From assembly GCF_964340395.1 (NCBI RefSeq), contig NC_135563.1, positions 2,267,501 through 2,331,500 of the forward strand: a DNA stretch of 64,000 bases, in the 5' to 3' direction. The notes under the pieces were generated by a model. That model saw only the letters and a list, made by a program, of their open reading frames with translations, made no database searches and was not told the DNA's origin. Made by a program: the position numbers and the translations under genes. The stretch comes from Glandiceps talaboti (Eukaryota; Hemichordata; Enteropneusta; Spengelidae). Shown here in pieces: positions 13,311 through 25,765 of this stretch; positions within the stretch are counted from its first letter, which is position 1; each line of letters begins with the position of its first letter.

Positions 13311-16300
13311 CTCAATACACTCTCAACTACCGGGAAATACCATTGAGCGTACATGAATAAAGCATTCGCTTAATAGTCTCCTTCCTACCTGGTCCACATT
13401 AATACAGCTACATATAGGTTGACTGATTCCAAACTTGCCATATAGTCAGAAACTAATGGCAGGGGTAATGATAACATGAAGATAACGAGAACAGCCTTGT
13501 GACCACTCGCCAATCACGGACTCCACAACCCTCACATAGCTGTATATTTGCAACAGAGAAGGTCCTCTTGTTGTTGTAAGGAATTTGTATATCGACTCTG
13601 ATATCCCCCCCCCCCCCGGTTGTTTTAATTCTAAAGTGAATGGTATAGGCTATTTCCCAATGACTATGATTTCATTATTGGTTTTGGTTCATTCTCGACA
13701 CAAACCACATTACACAGCTTGAACCATATAATAGTACTTTCCAGTCTTGAAGCGAATTCTTATCATTACGAATGTCACCGAATAAGACACCAAGATTGAA
13801 AAAAGTAAATTGCCACCTTATCGTTCAGAAATTCAATATGTTAATTTGATGTTAAAAATTCAGATATACTATGGTGACATGTCAATAGGTTACGACTAAA
13901 ACCCAGGTACAAAGATTGTAAAAATTTGTAAATGTATGCGATCTATCATACGTCGTCTCCTTTTCAGACATTTGCTATGCTTGCATAAGAAAAAAAGTGA
14001 ACCCATAGATATGATGAAAACCTAACATTTTAGATTTTACTTTTCAAAATGATAATGAACTTTCCTAATGAACCAAACTAAATTATATAAGATTTAACTA
14101 ATACAGATACCAACGTTTATCTGTGCGACATAATCTACGATATCTCATGGTGAAAATTATATCAAATAGTACCAAAAGTGCAGTTGGGAGAATGTAGTGA
14201 GCTGTATTCCCAAAGCTTATTTTCATTTAAAAACAAAAATAATTCTCCTCACACAAGTTCATGAAATATCCTACATGAAAGCATTTGCTGTTAAAGTTCT
14301 TTGTAAAACGCGAAAGATGTGTACAAATCGGCCATCTTGCTGTAAAGGAAGTCACTACCATGTTGATATTCAGTAGATTTTATGTATACTCGACAGTTAG
14401 GATGTGGTCAACAATTTATAATATCTTTTCACGGGCATGATATGATGGTCCTACTATTATTCTCGATTTCAAAACTGATTTGTGGTCGTTTTACTCTGCA
14501 GTGCAATTTCTTTTTTCTTTTTCTTTTTTTTACAAGGAATCGTTTATGTCACTACACAATGTCATGATATGATTAGTACTCTACAGTAAAGTATCAAATG
14601 GTTTCAATGAAAACTTAAATACATGTATATTCAATTTACGGTGTGATATACTAGTATCACTCATTTTTAGTTTACGAATGAGCGAAATCTTCTTTCTGTG
14701 CAATAATTCTTCTCTAATCTTTTCGTTATATCATAACTCATTTATCATAGTTTTATTTCTTTTATAAGTAATTTTGACGATGATCGCCATAATATGTCAA
14801 CAGATAAGACATTGGCCGGGCATCATCTCAGTAGTCGGGACATGAGCATTTATTCTTACAATGCCCCAGATTAAGAGTGTCATTAAACGAGAGGAAAGCT
14901 CTGATGACTAATTTTATCTGTGATATTTATCTTACAAGATAAAATTGAAAGTTTTTATTTTACGTTAGGAAGTAAACAATGATTTCGACAAGTGTTTTTA
15001 TTACTTAACCATATTGGGATTTGATCTGTAAATTTTATCGTTATTCACTAGTAGCTGTAAAAGCAAATATTTCCCAAAAATGATAAAAACGATTATTTCG
15101 ATTGAAGCGATGGAGCTAGCCTAGCAGTGTCCGTAGGGTACCATGAGAGAGCCATTATTTGCAAGTAGGTCATCAGTTGGCTCTTACAAGTAAATTGGTG
15201 TATCTTAAACCCATTACAGCAATTCTCCCGCGTGGATCTTGGGAGGGAAGACACTTAATGCGTTTTCCTTAGAACTTTCTTAATCGTTTTAGTGTTTATC
15301 GCCATTACTGTCGATAGTGAGCGGAATTGTTGCACATGATGTGACAATCTGAGTTGACAGTTTCCTTTGTAAGCGGCGCCCATCCAAGGGTACATTGGGT
15401 TTCATCGCCATTGTCCTCAACTTGTTTATCCTATGCTATCAATATTCAGAAATTGTAAGGTCAATATTTGAGTTTTAGAAAACTTCCATTATCAAAATTC
15501 TATTACAGTACTGAGAGAGTTTATCTATCACATCAGACATTTACTGTGTTAAAACATACTAATTTATCCAGGGAGACTTTCACAACGGAGTTCAAAACAC
15601 CACTCTCTAGAGTTCTGACTGACACTTTAAGCATATTTACGAAAATGTTAATGAAGCTAAAAATGGTGATTTAAGAATATTTCTTAATGACATTATTTTT
15701 TAAGAATCTTATCAGTAGAAAAGTACACCAATTCAATCGATTTGGTTGTTTCGGTGATATATCCTAAACTACATTGCTGTGAACTATTTAAGTACTCTGA
15801 CAATACGGCCAAGGAATGGAGTCATAATACGGATATCGATATTAACTTGTTTTCACTTTTCGACTATTATACATTAAACTGAACTGTCAACTAACCAAAA
15901 GACGAAGGTCAAGTCTCACATTTGAACAAAGCAGTCTCTGAAAAATTATTAAAACTCGCTTCAGACACCCAGATTTGTATGCGGGATGTGTGTTTTGTCG
16001 ATATATACCAACTCTTTTGATATAAACCTAAAGTTTAGAAGGCGGTGCACGTGGTTGTGCGACTTATCTCCCATATTATTTCCGATGGCTAACCACTTAA
16101 ATAAAAGATAATTCCGACAATCGTCAAACGGTCAATTTGTATGTTTATTTATCAAAGTTGTGATGTCATGATGGAAGTCCACATCTGATAAACTCTAAAT
16201 AACAGTAAATATTTACGGTTTTCTAATAGATATTGTAAATTATTATTTGTCTCTGCTGCTCCCAAATCAATATATTCACTATTGACTTTGACAATCATGG

Positions 16301-17130
16301 ATTTTCGCATCTCTTCACTGATATGCAAAACACTTCCCTGAAATATCATACAAACACAATTCTGGTCATTATTATAGATATTTATAGCAGATCTGAAATT
16401 TCATTTAGACTGGAATTCCTACCTAAGAAAGGTACCCATATCTGACTAACAGTGATGGGGTCTAAGTCTCTCTGTCTAGCTCTGTCTCTTTCATCACCTT
16501 TCAAATATCTAGTATCCAGTTCATAATGATGGCAGCTAGACTCCTTGTTCTTTTATCAATCGACTGTAGATGACGCAGGACAAAGTGGCATTCAAGTTAC
16601 ACTTAAAGCAAAACAACACGCCGGCTATAATTACTGCCAAATGAATAGGTTGGTGTCCTTACCACTTTACTTGTATAGTTAACTTGTCACTGTATTTTCT
16701 GCTACCCGTTGTTGATATCGATTGAGTTTCTCATCTTATGGCGTTACCTGACAAATTATTGTCATCACAAAAATTTACTATGATTGCGATCTCTTCAAAT
16801 CGACAGTTACGAACACCATTAGCTTAAAACAGCTTGTAAAGCCAAATGCATCGCCGTTGGCAAACAATCGTGATAGTAAAATCATTGGGGTTGTGCTATG
16901 TAAGTATGGTGTTATCCAATCATAAAAACAAAGCTAATAATACCGTCATATAAATATGCATATATTTGTCCGACAGAAAGACTGGTCAAAGAAGTTGTGA
17001 TGTCATTGTTGGTTGTATTATTTTATTTTTGTCAAAAAGAAGGTATTTCACCACGCTACTGTTTGTTAAATATTGTATTCATGTATCATGTTAAAGGGTT
17101 CACTAGGAACGTCTCCTCTACCAAAATACC
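13311..17130. other. Gene-free AT-rich region
   Basis: No supported gene or array was seen. A C run sits at about 13,607-13,618. A 10-base perfect inverted repeat (aattttatct at 14,910-14,919 and agataaaatt at 14,937-14,946) encloses a further tatc motif, giving three GATA-type cores within 37 bases. Confidence 0.3.
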
Positions 17131-17172
17131 CCACCACCACCACCACCACCACCACCACCACCATCACCACCA
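17131..17172 (+). repeat. (CCA)n trinucleotide microsatellite
   Basis: A CCA/CAC repeat of about 42 bases with one interruption. It produces a poly-His frame that is not considered coding. Confidence 0.9.
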
Positions 17173-17857
17173 AGAAAAGTAAAAAAAATAATCACATGGA
17201 GTTAATTTAAAGAGGTTAGTGTGAGAGGAAAGAACGACATGTGGTCCAGAAAAGTTACAATATTTACAAACAAACAATTTGAAACTACAAATTCTCAAAA
17301 CATTATACTACTCGCCCCCATTTTCAATTAATGGTAGTTATAGTATAGTATAGCGTTCCCGCCAGAATAGTAAATTTTGCACAAGCGCATGTTTTGGCTA
17401 CATTTTGCACTGGCAGTTCACACAGTTTATGTTTATCAAACGACTGAATTCTAATGTAAGATGTTGAATACATAATTGATCTTACTGAGTGATACTATTA
17501 CCAAGTTTCAGGCTGCTTTTCAACAAACCTTACGATTTATCCAAAATTTAGACTTCTGTAATTTCATGACGTCACAAATTGCATCCCATTGGATTTACAA
17601 ATAGTAGGAGTTGTCAGACGTTACCTCCACTTTGCCCATACACCGCCGACTGCTTTTAACTGGCATGATACGTCAATCTGTATGCATATATGACAACACC
17701 GTGCGAAGATGCCAGCTAGTTGCTGAAATGTAGTGAATTATGCAGTAACTGAACATGTATCGTTTTACATTTTTAACAATTGTGGTGACATGTTTTGGTT
17801 GTCATGGTACCAAATGGTGAAAAGCGACTTAAGGCACACTTTTCTTATTTTTACTTG

Positions 17858-20800
17858 CGGTACTTTGTCTACTATGAGTAGTAGTGGTCATTGACTTTGT
17901 CTGCTATGAGTAGTGGTCATTGTGGTACTTTGTCTACTATAAGTAGTGGTCATTGTGGTACTTTGTCTACGATGAGTATTGGTCATTGTGGTACTTTGTC
18001 TACGATGAGTAGTGGTCATTGACTTTGTCTGCTATGAGTAGTGGTCATTGTGGTACTTTGTCTACTATGAGTAGTGGTCATTGTGGTACTTTGTCTACTA
18101 TAAGTAGTGGTCATTGTGGTACTTTGTCTGCTATCAGTAGTGGTCATTGTGGTACCTTGTCTACGATGAGTAGTGGTCATTGTGGTACTTTGTTTACGAT
18201 GAGTAGTGGTCATTGACTTTGTCTGCTATCAGTAGTGGTCATTGTGGTACTTTGCCTGCTATGAGTAGTGGTCATTGTGGTACTTTGCCTGCTATGAGTA
18301 GTGGTCATTGTGGTACTTTGTCTACGATGAGTAGTGGTCATTGACTTTGTCTGCTATGAGTAGTGGTCATTGTGGTACTTTGTCTACGATGAGTAGTGGT
18401 CATTGTGGTACTTTGTCTACGATGAGTAGTGGTCATTGTGGTACTTTGTCTACTATAAGTAGTGGTCATTTTGGTACTTTGTCTGCGATGAGTAGTGGTC
18501 ATTGTGGTACTTTGTCTGCTATGAGTAGTGGTCATTGTGGTACTTTGTCTACTATGAGTAGTGGTCATTTTGGTACTTTGTCTGCTATGAGTAGTGGTCA
18601 TTGTGGTACTTTGTCTACTATGAGTAGTGGTCATTGTGGTACTTTGTCTGCTATGAGTAGTGGTCATTGTGGTACTTTGTCTGCTATGAGTAGTGGTCAT
18701 TGTGGTACTTTGTCTACTATGAGTAGTGGTCATTGTGGTACTTTGTCTGCTATGAGTAGTGGTCATTGTGGTACTTTGTCTGCTATGAGTAGTGGTCATT
18801 TTGGTACTTTGTCTACTATGAGTAGTGGTCATTGTGGTACTTTGTCTGCTATGAGTAGTGGTCATTGTGGTACTTTGTTTACGATGAGTAGTGGTCATTG
18901 TGGTACTTTGTTTACGATGAGTAGTGGTCATTGACTTTGTCTGCTATCAGTAGTGGTCATTGTGGTACCTTGTCTACGATGAGTAGTGGTCATTGTGGTA
19001 CCTTGTCTACGATGAGTAGTGGTCATTGTGGTACTTTATCTACGATGAGTAGTAGTCATTGACTGTCTGCTATCAGTAGTGGTCATTGTGGTACTTTGTC
19101 TGCTATGAGTATTGGTCATTGTGGTACTTTGTCTACGATGAGTAGTGGTCATTGTGGTACTTTGTCTACGATGAGTAGTGGTCATTGACTGTCTGCTATC
19201 AGTAGTGGTCATTGTGGTACTTTGTCTGCTATGAGTATTGGTCATTGTGGTACTTTGTCTGCTATGAGTAGTGGTCATTGTGGTACTTTGTCTACGATGA
19301 GTAGTGGTCATTGTGGTACTTTGTCTACGATGAGTAGTGGTCATTGACTGTCTGCTATCAGTAGTGGTCATTGTGGTACTTTGTCTGCTATCAGTAGTGG
19401 TCATTGTGGTACTTTGTCTACGATGAGTAGTGGTCATTGACTGTCTGCTATCAGTAGTGGTCATTGTGGTACTTTGTCTGCTATCAGTAGTGGTCATTGT
19501 GGTACTTTGTCTGCTATCAGTAGTGGTCATTGTGGTACTTTGTCTGCTATGAGTATTGGTCATTGTGGTACTTTGTCTGCTATGAGTAGTGGTCATTGTG
19601 GTACTTTGTCTACGATGAGTAGTGGTCATTTTGGTACTTTGTCTACGATGAGTAGTAGTCATTGACTGTCTGCTATGAGTAGTGGTCATTGTGGTACTTT
19701 ATCTACTATGAGTAGTGGTCATTGCGGTACTTTGTCTGCGATGAGTAGTGGTCATTTTGGTACTTTGTCTACGATGAGTAGTGGTCATTGACTGTCTGCT
19801 ATGAGTAGTGGTCATTGTGGTACTTTGTCTACTATGAGTAGTGGTCATTGCGGTACTTTGTCTGCGATGAGTAGTGGTCATTTTGGTACTTTATCTACTA
19901 TGAGTAGTGGTCATTGTGGTACTTTGTCTGCTATGAGTATTGGTCATTGTGGTACTTTATCTACTATGAGTAGTGGTCATTGTGGTACTTTATCTACGAT
20001 GAGTAGTGGTCATTGACTGTCTGCTATGAGTAGTGGTCATTGTGGTACTTTGTCTACTATGAGTAGTGGTCATTGTGGTACTTTGTCTACTATAAGTAGT
20101 GGTCATTGTGGTACTTTGTCTACTATAAGTAGTGGTCATTTTGGTACTTTGTCTACGATGAGTATTGGTCATTGTGGTACTTTATCTACTATGAGTAGTG
20201 GTCATTGTGGTACTTTGTCTACGATGAGTAGTGGTCATTGTGGTACTTTATCTACGATGAGTAGTAGTCATTGACTGTCTGCTATGAGTAGTGGTCATTG
20301 TGGTACTTTGTCTACTATGAGTAGTGGTCATTGCGGTACTTTGTCTACGATGAGTATTGGTCATTGTGGTACTTTATCTACTATAAGTAGTGGTCATTGT
20401 GGTACTTTGTCTACGATGAGTATTGGTCATTGTGGTACTTTATCTACTATGAGTAGTGGTCATTGTGGTACTTTGTCTGCTATGAGTAGTGGTCATTGTG
20501 GTACTTTGTCTACGATGAGTATTGGTCATTGTGGTACTTTATCTACTATGAGTAGTGGTCATTGTGGTACTTTGTCTACTATGAGTAGTGGTCATTGTGG
20601 TACTTTATCTACTATGAGTAGTGGTCATTGTGGTACTTTGTCTACTATGAGTAGTGGTCATTGTGGTACTTTGTCTGCTATGAGTAGTGGTCATTGTGGT
20701 ACTTTGTCTACGATGAGTAGTAGTCATTGACTGTCTGCTATCAGTAGTGGTCATTGTGGTACTTTGTCTACTATGAGTAGTGGTCATTGTGGTACTTTGT

Positions 20801-21174
20801 CTGCGATGAGTAGTGGTCATTGTGGTACTTTGTCTACGATGAGTAGTAGTCATTGACTGTCTGCTATCAGTAGTGGTCATTGTGGTACTTTGTCTACTAT
20901 GAGTAGTGGTCATTGCGGTACTTTGTCTGCGATGAGTAGTGGTCATTTTGGTACTTTGTCTACGATGAGTAGTGGTCATTTTGGTACTTTGTCTACGATG
21001 AGTAGTGGTCATTGTGGTACTTTGTCTGCGATGAGTAGTGGTCATTGACTGTCTGCTATCAGTAGTGGTCATTGTGGTACTTTGTCTACTATGAGTAGTG
21101 GTCATTGTGGTACTTTGTCTGCTATAAGTGGTGGTCATTGTGGTACTTTGCCTGCTATAAGTGGTGGTCATTGA
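17858..21174 (+). repeat. 33-bp minisatellite array, about 100 copies
   Basis: The basic unit is 33 bases (ggtactttgtctgctatgag followed by tagtggtcattgt). Variable sites alternate ctgctat/ctacgat/ctactat, gag/cag/aag and agtagt/agtatt. Two shorter unit types are interspersed: a 29-base form (cattgactttgtctg) confined to about 17.89-18.94 kb and a 27-base form (cattgactgtctg) confined to about 19.06-21.06 kb, so the array has two domains. Because 33 is a multiple of 3, repeat-encoded frames of up to 217 codons are open on both strands. They are broken by the 29-base units and, on the minus strand, by the actttatct variant, so coding is unlikely. Confidence 0.97.
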
Positions 21175-21519
21175 CTTTAAACGTAAAATTGATAACTTTA
21201 CGAAGAGGTACGTGGTATCACTCTAGTTGCAAAGATGATATAAAGGAAATTTGCATAATTCATTTGACATTGTGATTAATTAAAGATAGTTATGACATCA
21301 TATTATGCCACTTTTAACATCTTCTATATACTCGCCCAAGTCGATGGGATTTCTTTAACCAATTTAGTATATTCTTACAGTGTATACAGCCATACTATTA
21401 GTCTTTTTATCTTCAGGATCTGTCAGACGTGTGTGCGACGTATAAAATAAAATTTCTCGCAAAAAAGAAAACAAGTCTGCCAGCGATAAAAATTCCTCAT
21501 TTTTAGTTTAAAGTCATTT

Positions 21520-21520
<1 letters not shown>
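21175..21520. other. Unique spacer between the 33-bp array and a microsatellite cluster
   Basis: AT-rich non-repetitive sequence with no gene visible. Confidence 0.4.
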
Positions 21521-21521
<1 letters not shown>

Positions 21522-21562
<41 letters not shown>

Positions 21563-21586
21563 TCACTCACTCACTCACTCACTCAC
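21522..21586 (+). repeat. (CA)n followed by (CACT)n microsatellite
   Basis: About 39 bases of CA repeat (21,522-21,560), a two-base gap, then a CACT tetranucleotide run to about 21,586. Confidence 0.95.
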
Positions 21587-21726
21587 ACACTCATGATACA
21601 CAAACACGCACAAATGCCTTGGGGACTAGTGCCAGCAGAGTTCTTCTCTATCTCTTCCCTATGATGTAAACCAATGTATGCGAATCAAATGTGATGAAAT
21701 GTATCAATGTTAAAATCAAAATTATA

Positions 21727-21777
21727 ATAGTAGTAGTAGTAGTAGTAGTAATAATAATGATAATAATAATAATAATA

Positions 21778-21827
<50 letters not shown>
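21727..21827 (+). repeat. Compound (TAG)n(TAA)n(TTA)n trinucleotide tract
   Basis: A TAG run passes into an AAT run and then into an ATT run. The AAT and ATT halves are reverse complements of each other, so the tract can fold into a hairpin. The Asn, Tyr and Ile homopolymer frames across it are artefacts. Confidence 0.95.
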
Positions 21828-21828
<1 letters not shown>

Positions 21829-24462
21829 AGATAATAACAATGTATATGATTTAATCCCTGCAAACAAAGCGCTAAGCACAAATTGAAATAATGTAATTAT
21901 GTAAATTATAGAGATAAAACTCATCGTAGACAAATTATAGAGATAAAATGTTGTTCACCTCATTATCATACAATAAAAATATCAAGACTGTCTTCTTATT
22001 TATCATAAAAGATTTTCAGTGTATATACGAGCCATAAATTTGTACAATTTTGACCTATACTAGTATTTTTAGATTGACCCCATACTCTAACTGTGTCGAT
22101 GATTTTCATATGTGTTGGTAAAACGACTGTATATAACACGTTCGAACACCAGACATGCAGACGTCGGGGGCTGGGTCAAAACAAAGGGGTGGTTTCATCC
22201 TACTAATGCGTCCCTAACAACTGTAAAGACAATTAGGACGATTCTAGAGTACTTCATTTTATGCCCACTTCCTCCTCGTATCCATGGAGATAGGTGTTTA
22301 CGACATGACTATCCACCCGATCGTGACTGATGCACTTTAGTCGACGCTTCCCCGGATTCTTCGACGATGGTGGCATGGGAAACCGATATCCGCGAGAGAT
22401 CACGAATTTGTTGTTATTGGGCTCGATTTCATCGGAGAACCTTAATGACCTGATCAGTTGTAGCGTTAACATTTCATAGAATAGCAAGTGTCAATAAATA
22501 CCATAGTCCCATCTACACACAACAACACAATTGAGCGTGCTATAATTCTATTAGCGCCGTTGTAATGTTTGTATTTATTGAAGTTTCTTGGCATTCACTA
22601 TAAATGCTATGATAATAAGCAGACACGCCGAAGTAGGTATAAAATTCTTCCAAGTGTGTATATATTGAGTACTAATATGATGTATTAAGTATCTGATAAG
22701 ATCCAAACACTTGTAATAACAAGCCAACTAATGCATATCTCACTACCACTATAAACATGGCCGGCTTCAAGAATTCTTACGATGACATCGAGAGATTTTC
22801 AAAATATTGTCGTCTGGTCATATTTTTCAGGACAAAGTTGTCGACATTCCCTTAATATCTATCAAATTAGACTACATAGTTTATTACTATATTACAGGGA
22901 TTGTTAACTTGTGTTATTTTGTAAAACCTTCAAAAATTTGAACGGAAAGGGGTCTGTGGTTTACGATGGAAGCAATGTTTAGTTTACACCATCGTTCAGT
23001 CATCGCTATCCATTTAAGGTGGATAAATAAATAAGTCTATTTATTTTCAAAGACTAGTTCCTTTATTACAATATATCGTGTTGAAAACACTGCAGTAAGA
23101 CTGTTTCGTGTGAATATGTCTACGTAATTGAAAATCCTATCCAGTTTGATGTCAACCAAACTATTTTTATCGTATTTTTCTCGATTCTCTTAAATGTTGC
23201 CTTGCGCCAGTATTCGAATGTATGGGCACTCAAAATCTAACACAAAGAAAAACAAGGCGTAAATTGATGTAGAGTACAAGTTTATCTTTTAGGGTTCAAG
23301 TGAAGTCCGAGCCGACGTGGAAACTAATCGGTCATACGACCTAATAAAAATCTACACAGGACATGATGACGTTCCTATTTTTTCTCCTTGGGTTGCTTCC
23401 ACTCGTCGCTCCTCAGTGTGACTAGGTTTACAGTATGCGATAATCCTGGGCTATTGTGACGATCTATTTCAATAGCCCTATGTGGTGGCATTGCTTTTCA
23501 ACTTGACGTTGTGTTCAAGTTTGCTCTAGTGCTAATTGCCTGTATTAAACAAACAATAAATGGCAACAGGGAGGGATAGTTTGCACTGCCACTTACTCCC
23601 AAGTACGCCCAATTAGTTAATCGCTCGTATAAACTGGACAATATTAGTGTTATCGTTGACATACGTTGGATTTAGTCCAGAAAAGGAAAACCCCGGGCCC
23701 ATTCATGAAAATTAACTTAAATGGTCAGACGGTAGAGTTGTGGCGAGAATTCACCACTGCGGGAAACAGTGGGATTATTGTACATATTTTTATTCTACTC
23801 ATATTTATCAGAAATACAGGGTTACGTTTTGAACTGACATCCGTCATGACGAGACGAGCTATTCGACCAGGCAACCTGGGAACCTGGGAATCAGTCTGAA
23901 AATACTTGGTATGATAGAACATATTTTCTCTGTCGATATCTAAGCAATGATGGTGTTTAGGCGTACAATTACGCTTATAACGATTGATTACTTTCATTAC
24001 AAGATTTCATTCTCATCATGACATTTTATTTTCGTCAGATTTCCAACTGGCAAAAATCTAAAACAATATTTGAAAAATTATGATCATATTAAGATTAATA
24101 TTTCACATAGAAGCATATAAAGTTTCATTTACAATTGACAACTTGTGAGAAGTATCAATTTACGTAAAGTGGTTATTGACAAGTTTATAAGAGTGCTACC
24201 TGCATGATAACATTTGATGATCTGACTTGTGTACGTGACAACCACTAAAACCACCCAATGTGACAATTGTCACCGGATACTGCATCGTGTTTTCCACTTA
24301 ACCGTGTTCAACTTACGATTCTTTACTCTCTTCAAATAAACTATTCCAGCTAGGCGGGGAGCAAGTGGCTGTTTTCGTAGATGCAGTAAATCACAGAAGT
24401 AAGTTATGTGATACGGTATTTGATAAAGGTTCAAGGCAGATCAAAAAGTCGAACGGTAGGCC
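21828..24462. other. Gene-free region
   Basis: No supported gene, RNA or repeat array was seen. Short open frames near 22.1-22.5 and 23.7-24.0 kb have no recognisable protein features. Confidence 0.3.
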
Positions 24463-24556
24463 TGTATGTATGTATGTATGTATGTATGTATGTATGTATG
24501 TATGTATGTATGTATGTATGTATCTATCTATCTATCTATCTATGTATCTATGTATG
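24463..24556 (+). repeat. (TATG)n/(TATC)n microsatellite
   Basis: A run of TATG repeats is followed by about five TATC repeats and ends in imperfect TATG. Confidence 0.95.
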
Positions 24557-24944
24557 CATGTAGAAGGAAAAGCATAAGGAACTTGTAAAACAGTCCGAAT
24601 AAATAGATGTAAAATCCGACGTTTCGAATAAAAATTCTTTTTCAATGTATTTATAGGCAAGACATATTAGGTAAACACCTGAATATATCTGAATGTTATG
24701 GAACAGAACGACAACCGCACGTGATTTACGGTTATACGTGTGAAAAGTTCTAATATTCGCACGCACCAAATACGATCCAATAGAACACGCCTGAAATATA
24801 AAATAAGTGTGATTAGACTAGGAATGACGTGAATAATCTATTAATTCCAAGGGGTTCCAGCGTTCCGAGACAGAAAATGGTTTCCTCTTCCTTCAACCTC
24901 AATAGTTTTTCATCGCCAGAAACCTTACAAATTCCTGAAATAGA

Positions 24945-24968
24945 CATATATGTATATATGAATATATG

Positions 24969-25000
<32 letters not shown>

Positions 25001-25053
25001 TGTATGTATGTATGTATGTATGTGTGTGTATGTGCACGTGTGTGTGTATCTGT

Positions 25054-25093
<40 letters not shown>

Positions 25094-25098
25094 AAGAT

Positions 25099-25130
<32 letters not shown>

Positions 25131-25168
25131 GGAAAGATTGTGTGTGTATATGTGTGTGTGTGTGTGTG
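24945..25168 (+). repeat. Compound TATG / TG / GA microsatellite with an internal duplication
   Basis: A TATG run passes into TG runs interrupted twice by the same gagagaga-gggaaagattg block, the two blocks separated by a TG tract of about 20 bases. The duplicated block indicates unequal exchange or slippage of a compound unit. Confidence 0.95.
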
Positions 25169-25530
25169 GCTGCCTATTTAAGACTGACTCTGTATGTGTG
25201 ATGATAGTTATGTTTTGAATTCAGGAATGTTGCTGGAAATAGTAAGGCATTAATCTAGGCTGTCAAGTTCATGCCTTTTAAAATACATTTGCATGTAGCT
25301 ATTCTTTTAAAGTTTCAGAAATAAAGAAGTCCAATCACAAACTAAAGAAGTGAATTTTAGGAGCCTCGGATCAACAGAACAATATTGATTCAGATATACC
25401 AAACTTAATGTCTCAAACTCATTAAACAAAGTGTGCTCGTTTTAGAGATCCACTCTTCTCTTTCTCGACTTCTGGTTTATATGAAATTTAGATTCTCATT
25501 AATATATATAGCACCAAAGATAACATTAAG

Positions 25531-25765
25531 GGCTGTCGGTGGCCGAGCGGCTAGCTCGTATGCCTCTTACCTCTGCAGCCTGGTATCGGCTGGGTTTGAT
25601 TAATTAAATTTACCACGCTGTAAGTAAGAAGAGTGTCATTCAGTTTGACTGTACCGAACAACGCAGGTTTTCCCCGGGTACTCCGGTTCCTCCTGCATTA
25701 ACACTGAACTTTCCTCCTGTTATTGGGCCAATGCCTGTTGGATGGTTAATAAATAAATTTTCCTC
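25531..25765 (+). mobile_element. tRNA-derived SINE
   Basis: The 5' part resembles a Leu/Ser-type tRNA gene: tGGCCGAGCGGcta fits the pol III A box, and about 45 bases on, gggtttgatta is a decayed B box. The body contains tttccccgggtactccggtt cctcctgcatt, a motif I recall from conserved central domains of several animal SINE superfamilies (exact family not verified). The 3' end is a short A/T-rich tail (taataaataaattt). No clear target-site duplication was found. The decayed B box suggests an old, inactive copy. Confidence 0.7.

Noticed and set aside
18338-18934. Open frames of 197 codons on both strands in the 33-bp array (Thr/Ser/His-rich on minus, Gly/Ser/Cys-rich on plus), with similar 188-217 codon frames further right
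   Set aside because: They follow from a stop-free unit whose length is a multiple of 3. The 29-base units shift the frame, and the actttatct variant creates a stop on the minus strand, so no coding constraint is evident.
17858-21174. CRISPR-like array
   Set aside because: Units are direct tandem copies without unique spacers, in an animal genome; this is a minisatellite.
25540-25610. Functional tRNA gene
   Set aside because: The A box is good but the B box is decayed, cloverleaf pairing is not evident, and the downstream SINE body explains the similarity.
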